From contig JAGWTC010000028.1 in the NCBI GenBank assembly GCA_028869135.1, positions 1 through 32,353 of the forward strand: a stretch of DNA of 32,353 nucleotides. Direction: 5' to 3'. This DNA is from Rhodocyclaceae bacterium (GTDB taxonomy: Bacteria; Pseudomonadota; Gammaproteobacteria; Burkholderiales; Rhodocyclaceae). The notes below the pieces were generated by a model, which was given only the letters and a program-made list of their open reading frames with translations, searched no databases and was not told where the DNA came from. Position numbers and translations under genes: made by a program. This document shows, in pieces, positions 21,457 through 28,815 of the stretch. Each line of letters opens with the position of its first letter. Positions within the stretch are counted from its first letter, which is position 1.

Positions 21457-21633
21457 ATGAGCATCAAGCATCGCAGTTCCATTCTTCTCGGCCTTGGCCT
21501 GTTCGCCATGTCGCTGGCCGGCGGCTTCGCCCAGTATCGGGCAACGCAGACGAGGGAGCCGGCGGCAAGCCTGGCCCGGGCCATTTCCGCCGATATGGCC
21601 CGCATCTCCCATCGCTTCCGCAGCGCCGACTGA
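21457..21633 (+). CDS. Possible small single-pass membrane or secreted protein
   Basis: A 58-residue ORF. Basic N-terminus (MSIKHRSS), then a hydrophobic stretch (ILLGLGLFAMSLAGGFA, about 9-25) that could be a membrane anchor or signal peptide, then a polar, Ala/Arg-rich tail (EPAASLARAISADMARISHRFRSAD). The ribosome site is weak (CGGGAA). It lies alone between the DUF599 gene and the chemosensory operon, 160 bases from each. Codon use looks like that of its neighbours, but no family is recognised, so it may or may not be expressed. Confidence 0.4.
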   Translation: MSIKHRSSILLGLGLFAMSLAGGFAQYRATQTREPAASLARAISADMARISHRFRSAD

Positions 21634-21793
21634 GTCTGACGGCGTCGCTGCTCCGCACGCGGTGCGCATAATCAAAAATGATAGAGACGTCACGGCCGCG
21701 TAACGTGTGCTGTCGACAATTCACGCCCATCCCTGCTGCGTTTCCGGCGCAGGACCAACTCCTTAAACAGCTTCAGTCTGCGAGGAAAAAGAA

Positions 21794-24244
21794 TTGAATT
21801 TGAATCTCAGCATACGCAGCCGCATCACCCTGCTGGTTGCCATCGCCTTTCTGACGTCGCTGGCCATCGGCGGCTATGCGGTGTTCAAGTCGAACGTCAA
21901 TGCCAACAAGGTCCAGCTGGTGACTGACGGCGTGTTCAAGAGCGCCCTGGCGTCCGCCGACCTGGTGTCCAAGCTCAGGACGGTGCAGATCGCCACCATG
22001 GACATGGTCAGCGCGCCCGACAAGCAGATGGCCGAGCAGGCCAAGGCCATCATCGACACGCAGCGCAGCGAAATCTTCGGCGACCTGGCGTTCCAGGAGC
22101 AGAGCGCCACCAGCGAAACCCAGAAAGGGCTGGTCAGGCAGGCGGTCGAGAGCTTCAACAACTACTTCGACGCGATCAGCCAGACCGCGCAGTTCAAGCT
22201 GGCCGGAGACACCGACACCGCCCAGGCGCTGCTTTTCGCCAGCGTCGCCCAGTATCAGCGCGAAATGTCCTCCATTGTCGATACCCTGCGCGTGGAAAAG
22301 AACCGCAGCAAGGACGAAGCCGTGCAGGACATGAACGAGGGCATGATCAGCGCCGTCACGACCATTTCCATTCTGACCGTGCTCGCGCTGGCCGGCCTGT
22401 CCATCCTCGGCTGGCTGCTGTATCGCCGCGTGGTCCAGCCGATCGGCCGGATGCAAAGCATGATGACGCAGATCGCCGAAAGCCACGACTACTCGCAGCG
22501 CCTGCCGGTAGAGGCGGACGACGAAATCGGCCGTTCCACGGCGGCGTTCAACACCATGGTCAACGAGATCGACAAGAGCTCGGCCATGCTGCAGCAGAAG
22601 ACCAACGACATGCTGGCGCTGCTGCAGAACATGCCGCAGGGCGTGCTGGCAATCGAGGGCGACGGCCGCATCCATCCCGAATATTCCGCCTATCTCGAAA
22701 CCATCCTGCAGAGCGGCGACATCTCCGGCCGCCCCTTCATGGAGGTGGTGTTCTCGCATGCTTCGCTGTCGCGCGATACGCTGTCCCAGGTCGAGGCAGC
22801 CGTCGGCGCGTGCCTCGGTGAGGACGAGATCAACTTCGAATTCAATTCGCATCTGCTGACGAGCGAATTCGAGAAGCAGATGGCCGACGGCAGCAACAAG
22901 ATTCTCGACCTGAACTGGTCGCCCATTACCGACGCTGCCGGCAATATCGTGCGCCTGCTGCTTTGCATCCGCGACGTGACCGAACTGCGCAAGCTGGCCG
23001 CCGAAGCGACGGCACAGAAGCGCGAGCTGGAAATGATCGGCGAGATTCTCGCGGTCGATGCCGGCAAGTTCCACGACTTCGTCGTCTCCACCATCAAGCT
23101 GATCGACGAGATCGACGTGCTGCTGCACGAGAGCCTCGCGCCCAGCCAGGACGTGCTGGCCCAGCTCTTCCGCAACATGCATACCGTCAAGGGCAACGCC
23201 CGCACCTACGGCCTGCGTCATCTGGCCGACCTGGCCCATGAAGCGGAGCGTAGCTACGAGGAATTGCGCAAGCCGCATCCGACGCTGGCCTGGGATCACA
23301 ATGCGCTCATCGATGAGCTGAATATCGTCCGCGCAGGCGTCGAACACTACGCGCGGATCAACGAAGTCAGCCTCGGCCGCAAGACTGGCGGCGCGAGCGA
23401 GCACGTCGGCGAGAATTACCTGCTCGTCGATCCGGTCCGGATTCAGGAGGCGATCCATTATCTGGAGCGCATCAATACCTCGAATATCAGCGAGCTCGTC
23501 GCGGCGACCGAACAGGTGCACAAGGTGCTGCGCCTGCTCGGCACCGAGCGCATCACCCAGACGCTGGGCGAAGTGTTCTCCTCGCTGCCGTCGCTGGCCG
23601 CCGAGCTGGGCAAGGTGCCGCCCATCGTCGAGATCGAGGACAACGGCTGCTTCATCAAGGCCGAAGCCGGCGCGACGCTCAAGAATGTGTGCATGCATCT
23701 GGCCCGCAACGCCATGGATCACGGCATCGAGTCGCCGGACGAACGCTCGCTGGCCGGCAAGCCGCTGGCGGGCAGGATCGCGCTGACACTCGAAATGTCG
23801 AACGAACGTTTCATCATGGCGCTGGCGGACGATGGTCGCGGCCTGGCGCTGAACCGGATTCGCGAAGCGGCGGTCGCTCGCGGCCTGCTCAAGGCCGATC
23901 AGCCCGCCGACGACGAATTCGTCGCCCAGCTGATCTTCCATTCCGGTTTCTCGACCGCCAGCAAGCTGACCGACATCTCCGGTCGCGGCGTCGGCATGGA
24001 TGCGGTCAAGAGCTTCATCGAACGCATGGGCGGCACGCTGGCCATCGTGTTCAGCGATGCCCACGAGGGCGCGGAATTCCGCCAGTTCAAGACCGTCATC
24101 GAGCTGCCGGGGGAGTATGCGGTGCAGGTGGAGGGCGAGGAACTTGAGCGCATCGCCTTCCATGCAGGTCATCACGAAGGCGAGGCCGAGTCGGTCCCTA
24201 ACCAGTCCTTTGCGCCAGCCGCCGTGCGTGAGGGCGCCCGATGA
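21794..24244 (+). CDS. Membrane CheA-like hybrid: HAMP, PAS-like, HPt, HATPase
   Basis: An 816-residue inner-membrane signalling kinase. TM1 (about 10-30), a helical periplasmic region (31-185), TM2 (about 186-208), HAMP (about 209-262) and a PAS-like domain (about 270-400) come first. Next is an HPt domain (about 425-520) with the phospho-acceptor H463 in RNMHTVKGNARTYGL. A CheA-type HATPase follows, with N box CMHLARNAMDHGIESPDE (N639), DDGRGLAL (679-686) and GRGVGMDAV (730-738). A CheW-like P5 domain, a CheA P2 domain and a receiver are all missing. The start is TTG with GAGG 8 bases upstream. The stop overlaps the next gene (ATGA). It probably passes phosphate to the CheY-like protein two genes downstream; the stimulus is unknown. 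Confidence 0.9.
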   Translation: MNLNLSIRSRITLLVAIAFLTSLAIGGYAVFKSNVNANKVQLVTDGVFKSALASADLVSKLRTVQIATMDMVSAPDKQMAEQAKAIIDTQRSEIFGDLAFQEQSATSETQKGLVRQAVESFNNYFDAISQTAQFKLAGDTDTAQALLFASVAQYQREMSSIVDTLRVEKNRSKDEAVQDMNEGMISAVTTISILTVLALAGLSILGWLLYRRVVQPIGRMQSMMTQIAESHDYSQRLPVEADDEIGRSTAAFNTMVNEIDKSSAMLQQKTNDMLALLQNMPQGVLAIEGDGRIHPEYSAYLETILQSGDISGRPFMEVVFSHASLSRDTLSQVEAAVGACLGEDEINFEFNSHLLTSEFEKQMADGSNKILDLNWSPITDAAGNIVRLLLCIRDVTELRKLAAEATAQKRELEMIGEILAVDAGKFHDFVVSTIKLIDEIDVLLHESLAPSQDVLAQLFRNMHTVKGNARTYGLRHLADLAHEAERSYEELRKPHPTLAWDHNALIDELNIVRAGVEHYARINEVSLGRKTGGASEHVGENYLLVDPVRIQEAIHYLERINTSNISELVAATEQVHKVLRLLGTERITQTLGEVFSSLPSLAAELGKVPPIVEIEDNGCFIKAEAGATLKNVCMHLARNAMDHGIESPDERSLAGKPLAGRIALTLEMSNERFIMALADDGRGLALNRIREAAVARGLLKADQPADDEFVAQLIFHSGFSTASKLTDISGRGVGMDAVKSFIERMGGTLAIVFSDAHEGAEFRQFKTVIELPGEYAVQVEGEELERIAFHAGHHEGEAESVPNQSFAPAAVREGAR

Positions 24245-25215
24245 ACGCGCCCTGCAATACCCTGATCAGCAAGGTGCTGGTGCTGGACGAGACCGGCAGC
24301 GGCGGCGAAATGCTCAAGGCCTTCTGCGACGAGACCGGGCTGGCGCCGATACGTCCGCAGAAACACGCGGTCGCCGGGGTGATGGCCATCCTCAACTCCA
24401 ACGTCGATCTCGGCGGCATCCTGCTGTACGAGGATTTTGGCGGCTGCGGGCGTGGCATCGCGCTGGCGCGTGAAATCCACGCCTCCCGCCCCGAGCTGCC
24501 GATCTTCCTGCGCCGTCGCGCCGTTGCCAGCATGGCCGGCTTCGACGCCGACACCGCCGCCATGTTCCGCTGTGCCTACACCATGGACGACCTGTCTGTC
24601 CTGCGCGGCTCGATCGAGGCGTCGGTCTTCAGTCGCGTTTATCCGACCGATCTGGTCCGCAACATCGGCAGCATGACGCGCGAATCCCTGCGCACCCTGT
24701 TCAGGCACTGCGACGTCGAGGTCGAGACGCCTTATCTGGTCAAGGACAAGATCATCTACGGCGAAGTCTTCACCATGATCGCCATCGAGAGCGCCTGGTG
24801 CAGAGGCTACATGATGCTGCAGGCGGCGGAGGAGCAGGCGCTTTCGCTGCTCGATTCCGCTGCGGCGGACGGCGCACGGCGCAGCTTCCGCGAACTCAAC
24901 AACGTACTGGGCGAGGCCACGAACCTGATCTGGGGCGGCTTCAAGAACAAGTACGTTTCCCCCGTCGGTGCCCCGCCGGCCGGCCAGACCCAGGTGCCCA
25001 TCGTCATCAATCACCAGCGGCGCTACATCTCGTTCGGCTCGGAAGATCCGCAGCTGTGCTTCAAGTATGTCCTCAAGGACAGGGAGCGCCCCGATGCGCC
25101 TGGCGTTCCCATCTATCAACGTTTTGTTTTCAATCTCAACTGGGCACCCGAAAGCTTTGCCGAAAATCCCACGGTCGAGTCCTTCGTCGAGTCCGGTGAA
25201 CTCGAACTTTTCTGA
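24241..25215 (+). CDS. Pseudo-receiver plus CheX-like protein
   Basis: A 324-residue cytoplasmic protein. The N-terminal part (about 10-130) resembles a response-regulator receiver (KVLVLDE, GGILLYED) but has lost the usual phosphorylation-site surroundings and the later Thr and Lys, so it looks like a pseudo-receiver. The C-terminal part (about 135-310) resembles CheX/CheC-type CheY-P phosphatases. The ELNNVLGEATNLIWGG segment contains the active-site pattern ExxN (E225/N228, with E218/N221 as another possible pair). The extreme C-terminus is GELELF, shared with the last gene of the operon. It overlaps the kinase gene by 4 bases and lies 12 bases before the CheY-like gene. The likely role is dephosphorylating that CheY-like protein; this is inferred. 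Confidence 0.8.
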   Translation: MNAPCNTLISKVLVLDETGSGGEMLKAFCDETGLAPIRPQKHAVAGVMAILNSNVDLGGILLYEDFGGCGRGIALAREIHASRPELPIFLRRRAVASMAGFDADTAAMFRCAYTMDDLSVLRGSIEASVFSRVYPTDLVRNIGSMTRESLRTLFRHCDVEVETPYLVKDKIIYGEVFTMIAIESAWCRGYMMLQAAEEQALSLLDSAAADGARRSFRELNNVLGEATNLIWGGFKNKYVSPVGAPPAGQTQVPIVINHQRRYISFGSEDPQLCFKYVLKDRERPDAPGVPIYQRFVFNLNWAPESFAENPTVESFVESGELELF

Positions 25216-25227
25216 AAGGTCAATGCA

Positions 25228-25593
25228 ATGGCAAAAATTCTGGTGGTAGACGATTCCAGCACGGTCCGCAATGAAGTGGTCAGCTATCTCAAGGGCAAGG
25301 GCTATTCCGTCAGCGAAGCCGTGGACGGCAAGGACGGGCTCGACAAGATCAAGTCGGATGGCGAACTCAAACTCATCATCAGCGACGTGAACATGCCGAA
25401 TATGGACGGCCTGACCATGGCCGAGAAGGTGCGCTCCGACCTCAAGAACCCGGGCGTCAATATCATCATGCTGACCACCGAGAACAGTCCGGCCATGAAG
25501 GAGCGCGGCAAGGCCGCCGGCATCAAGGGCTGGATTGTCAAGCCGTTCAACGGTGACGCGATTGTCGGTGCCGTCGGCAAACTGGTGAGCTGA
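25228..25593 (+). CDS. CheY-like single-domain response regulator
   Basis: A 121-residue stand-alone receiver with no output domain. All key residues are present: acidic pair D8/D9 in LVVDDSS, phospho-acceptor D53 in [12 protein letters not shown]83 in MLTTE, and K105 in VKPF, at the same spacing as in E. coli CheY. AAAGG lies 5 bases before the ATG. It is the third gene of the operon, between two CheX-like genes and next to a chemoreceptor-tip protein, so it is the natural phosphate acceptor from the CheA-like kinase. Its target may be the flagellar motor, a pilus system or an enzyme; none is encoded nearby. Confidence 0.93.
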   Translation: MAKILVVDDSSTVRNEVVSYLKGKGYSVSEAVDGKDGLDKIKSDGELKLIISDVNMPNMDGLTMAEKVRSDLKNPGVNIIMLTTENSPAMKERGKAAGIKGWIVKPFNGDAIVGAVGKLVS

Positions 25594-25607
25594 ACCGCGC
25601 AGTCTTC

Positions 25608-26387
25608 ATGATCTACGAATTGATAGTTGCAGTTGCGCTGCTACTGCTGGTCGCGGACGCGGTGTTCCATTTTCGCGCCCGCAGGCAGCTCGCCGTATTG
25701 CGTGCCGAACTGGCAGTGCGGGCGCAGGAGGTTGCGACGCTGGCGCAGCGCCCCGACGATCTGGCACTGACCGATATCCTGAGTCGCGAACGCGAACGAC
25801 TCGGACACGAACACGAGCGCCGCGTCGCCGAGCTGGCGGAGGCCAACGAAAGGCAAGCCTCCGCAGCGCTGGCTTCGGCCGAGGCGCGATTCCGCGCCGA
25901 GCTTGATGCCGGAACGCAGGCCGCCCGAGACGGACTGCGCGCCGCGCTCGACAGCGTGGATGCGCAGTTCGGGCGTCTCAAGAACGATGCCGAATCGCTG
26001 CTCGGTGTGGTTTCCATGCTGGAGCGCTGGCACGAGGAGATCCAGTCCATCCTCGACAATAACAAGGACCTGAAGCGCAAGAATGGCGAATTCAAGTCGA
26101 TCAACCAGAACGTGGTCATGCTGGCGCTGAACGCGGCCATCGAAGCGGCCCGCGCCGGCGAATACGGGCGCGGCTTCGCGGTGGTGGCCGACGGCGTGCG
26201 CGAGCTTGCGCTGACCTCCACCAAGCTGGCCGGCGAATACCAGCAGTATCTGGACATGAACGATCTGGTCACGACGACGACCTTTCAGGACATGCAGGCC
26301 AGCGGCAATGTCATTCGCACGACGGTTTTCAACCTGAATTCCATCTGCGATCGCATCCGGTCCGACATTCAGGCGAACGCCGCATGA
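25608..26387 (+). CDS. Short membrane-anchored chemoreceptor-tip protein
   Basis: A 259-residue protein with one N-terminal membrane segment (about 2-20), a long predicted coiled coil rich in Ala, Glu and Arg (about 25-130), then a shortened methyl-accepting signalling region. The tip is recognisable ([37 protein letters not shown], about 165-201), but QTN before the LALNAA block is replaced by QNVVM. Only about 60 residues follow the tip, so the hairpin is far shorter than a normal receptor. There is no periplasmic or HAMP domain, so it cannot sense an outside ligand directly. It overlaps the next gene (ATGA). It could be a docking scaffold for the kinase, or a cytoplasmic sensor. Confidence 0.85.
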   Translation: MIYELIVAVALLLLVADAVFHFRARRQLAVLRAELAVRAQEVATLAQRPDDLALTDILSRERERLGHEHERRVAELAEANERQASAALASAEARFRAELDAGTQAARDGLRAALDSVDAQFGRLKNDAESLLGVVSMLERWHEEIQSILDNNKDLKRKNGEFKSINQNVVMLALNAAIEAARAGEYGRGFAVVADGVRELALTSTKLAGEYQQYLDMNDLVTTTTFQDMQASGNVIRTTVFNLNSICDRIRSDIQANAA

Positions 26388-26977
26388 GCGCGGCCCGTTT
26401 TTCCGGCCAGATCAACGCCTTCCTCGAGGGCGCGCTGCATTACGGCGTCTCCTCGCTGGGCGCCGACGCGTCCTCGATCCAGCTTGAGGCCGTGACACGG
26501 GAGGAGGGCCGGACTCAGCCGCCGACGTCCAAGCTGAAGCCCGGCAGCCAGGCCGCGCTGATGAGCCGCGACAAGCAGGAACACCTGCTGGTCTCGCTCG
26601 GCGTGTGCGGCTTCGACTACCGTCTGGTCCTGCTTTTCCAGATCGAGGACAAGGCCGCCACGCGCGACTTCTTCGGCAGTACCGAGGCGATCCAGGACCG
26701 GCTCGGCGAATTCACCAACCTCGTCTGCGGCTCGCTCAATCGTTCGCTGCAACGCGCCTATCCCTCGACCGGCATGTCCACGCCATTCTCGATGAGCGGC
26801 GCCTGCTTCGATCAACTGCAGATATTGCGGCCGGATCTGCGCGTGACGCTGAACTTCCTGCTCAACGCCGACGTCCGCCTGCGCATCGCCTATGCGCTTT
26901 CCCTCGGTCGAACCTTCGGCTTCGTCGAAAACCCGCCAGCCGAGGAAGAGAGCGTCGGCGAGCTTGAACTGTTCTGA
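26384..26977 (+). CDS. CheX-like protein with GELELF tail
   Basis: A 197-residue cytoplasmic protein, last in the operon. Family assignment rests on [17 protein letters not shown] (about 106-122), which carries the ExxN pattern (E109/N112) of CheX/CheC phosphatases and closely matches LGEATNLIWGG in the second gene. The rest ([33 protein letters not shown]) fits the alternating strands of that fold. The last six residues, GELELF, are the same as those of the second gene. It overlaps the receptor-tip gene by 4 bases. A phosphatase or adaptor role acting on the CheY-like protein is inferred. Overall similarity to named families is weak, so other functions are possible. Confidence 0.7.
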   Translation: MSAARFSGQINAFLEGALHYGVSSLGADASSIQLEAVTREEGRTQPPTSKLKPGSQAALMSRDKQEHLLVSLGVCGFDYRLVLLFQIEDKAATRDFFGSTEAIQDRLGEFTNLVCGSLNRSLQRAYPSTGMSTPFSMSGACFDQLQILRPDLRVTLNFLLNADVRLRIAYALSLGRTFGFVENPPAEEESVGELELF

Positions 26978-26989
26978 GTAGCGCGGCGG

Positions 26990-28714
26990 CTAAGGCGCCT
27001 TTGCTTTCTGTTTTGCGGCCAGCGCCTTGAGTTCAGCCATGTCTGTGGCGAAGCGTTCGCCAGCCTGCGCCAGTTCCTTCTCGATCTGCGCGGATCGTTC
27101 GGGGTCGGCGGGCACCGGTTTACCGCCGCCATCAGGGAAGCTCGCCTCCATGGCGAGGGTTTCGATCATCAAGGCGGTGATTGTGCGTACATCCTCAAGC
27201 ACGGCTTCACGAGGGTCACCCGGCCTCAGCTTTACCTCAGCCAGCAGATCGGAGATATGCCTGAATTGGGGCGCAAAAACCGTACGCGAGCGATCGTCAA
27301 CTTCGCGTTCGGTGAGCTTGCCGTCGCGCAAGTCTTCGCTTTCCTTCTTGAGCGCTTTCGCGCCGTCTTCGAAGGCTTGAAAAGCCTGGGTCACCAGAGA
27401 ATTGCTCGCGAAGATGTGCTGTTGGTCGAGCGCGGCCGGCGGCGCGATTAGCGCCAGACCTGCCGTTGCAAGCAGCACGGCGATTATGGCAACAGGAGCG
27501 CGGGTGGACTGGGTGCTCAGGAATCTTTCCATATCCAGGCGCCCGGGCAGGATCGCCGCCAAGATGCAGCCGCTGACCAGGCCTCCAATGTGGGCCGCAT
27601 TATCGATGCCTGCATGTGTGAAGCCCTGCAGCAAGGAATAAAGAATGAAGAAGGCGAGGCCGCTGATATTGCTCTTTCCCAGCGCTTTGGGCACTGTGTC
27701 GCGATGCTGGAACAGGGCGACCAGCAGGGCACCAGTGGCGCCGAAGACCGCACCCGAAGCGCCGACGGAGACCGCCGTTTGCGCAGCGTAGGAAAGGCTG
27801 AGCGCGCTGCCGACCAGGCCAGAGCCTAAGTAGATGATGGCGAACAGCCTGGGGCCGTAGATGCGCTCAAGCAGCATCCCTACGCTGTAGAGGCCAAGCA
27901 TGTTCATGGCGACATGCATGAAGCCGCCATGCAGAAAGAGGGCGCTCAGCAGACGCCACCATTCTCCGTTTTGCACCGCAGACGCTGCGTTGCCGCCCAC
28001 GGCCAGCAGCTTGTCGGCCGGCGTCTGCATGAAGTTGCCGACACTGAGAGAGACGCCGATCCATACGACAATGTTGGTAGCGATGAGCGCCCACGTCACC
28101 CATGGCGTAGGGCCGAGGGACTTCAGTTTCTGATGGAAAGCGCGCTCTTCTTCCAGCTCGTTCGGCAGCGGCGTGTCGGGATTGCCGCCTTGGTGAAGAT
28201 GAAGGCGCGTATTGATCGCACCGAGGAGTTGCGCCTGTTCCGGCTCATCCAAACCTGATAGCGGCAATGAAATCCCGCGCCCGAACATCGTGCCCCAGAA
28301 GCCGCGCTGTTCATGTATGGGTGAGCTTTCCCTGATTGCGAATTGCAAATATGCCTGACCCTGCTGGCGCATGACCGAAACGGTTTCGATCTCGGTCCAG
28401 GGCAGGCGCTTGACCTTGCCCATGAGTCTTTGTGATTCGAGTGCGTTGGCGGTCAGTATGGCGACCGGCTGCTTGGGGTTGGATTGCGAAGTGAGGTAGG
28501 CATGCATGGCAAGACAGAGCAGCGCCATGATGCCTATGAAGATCCAGAAGGGCGGGGAGGTCAGCTCCTTCGCAATATCACCTGAGCGCAGCAGCCACAT
28601 GAGGGCTCCCAGCCCCAGCCCGCTCCATAAACCCAGGAGCATTTTTCGTTGCGTGCCGCTGTTCCGGGCTGGGTAGAAAGTCTGGTTGTCCAGTGTCGTC
28701 TGTTTATGTTCCAT
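26990..28714 (-). CDS. Rhomboid-family intramembrane serine protease with extra domains
   Basis: A 574-residue inner-membrane protease that cleaves membrane proteins within the bilayer. Two N-terminal membrane segments (about 28-42 and 55-75) are followed by a soluble region (about 85-170) that may be a PH-like domain (RLPWTEIETVSV). The rhomboid core (about 205-395) has LHGGFMHVAMNMLGLY, the catalytic S320 in VGASGAVFG, and H375 in DNAAHIGGLVSG. One further segment (about 407-425) leads to a C-terminal helical soluble tail of about 145 residues. The start at 28714 is chosen for its AGGGGG ribosome site. The gene is convergent with the chemosensory operon, 12 bases from its last stop. Substrate is unknown. 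Confidence 0.9.
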   Translation of the reverse strand: MEHKQTTLDNQTFYPARNSGTQRKMLLGLWSGLGLGALMWLLRSGDIAKELTSPPFWIFIGIMALLCLAMHAYLTSQSNPKQPVAILTANALESQRLMGKVKRLPWTEIETVSVMRQQGQAYLQFAIRESSPIHEQRGFWGTMFGRGISLPLSGLDEPEQAQLLGAINTRLHLHQGGNPDTPLPNELEEERAFHQKLKSLGPTPWVTWALIATNIVVWIGVSLSVGNFMQTPADKLLAVGGNAASAVQNGEWWRLLSALFLHGGFMHVAMNMLGLYSVGMLLERIYGPRLFAIIYLGSGLVGSALSLSYAAQTAVSVGASGAVFGATGALLVALFQHRDTVPKALGKSNISGLAFFILYSLLQGFTHAGIDNAAHIGGLVSGCILAAILPGRLDMERFLSTQSTRAPVAIIAVLLATAGLALIAPPAALDQQHIFASNSLVTQAFQAFEDGAKALKKESEDLRDGKLTEREVDDRSRTVFAPQFRHISDLLAEVKLRPGDPREAVLEDVRTITALMIETLAMEASFPDGGGKPVPADPERSAQIEKELAQAGERFATDMAELKALAAKQKAKAP

Positions 28715-28739
28715 AGCACCCCCTGAGTTTTCGGGTGGC

Positions 28740-28745
28740 ACTATA
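28740..28745 (-). promoter_or_regulatory. Possible -10 box of the rhomboid gene
   Basis: TATAGT on the minus strand lies 25 bases before the chosen start, in an AT-rich 101-base gap after the HD-GYP gene. No good -35 hexamer is seen at normal spacing, so this is weak support for an independent promoter. Confidence 0.3.
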
Positions 28746-28815
28746 GCGCAAAATATGAAACTTTAATGTGTGTTTCGTTTTTGCGGTTTTGGGGACCGGA
28801 TGCCGCTGGCGGATT

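Noticed and set aside
21773-24175. An 800-codon minus-strand frame opposite the CheA-like kinase
   Set aside because: Same reason: the plus-strand gene has clear HPt and HATPase motifs, and the opposite product is a His/Asp/Leu-rich shadow.
28740-28770. TAAAGTTT on the minus strand upstream of the rhomboid gene as a flagellar sigma-28 promoter
   Set aside because: The -35 element matches, but at the right spacing the -10 reads CTATAGTG instead of GCCGATAA.
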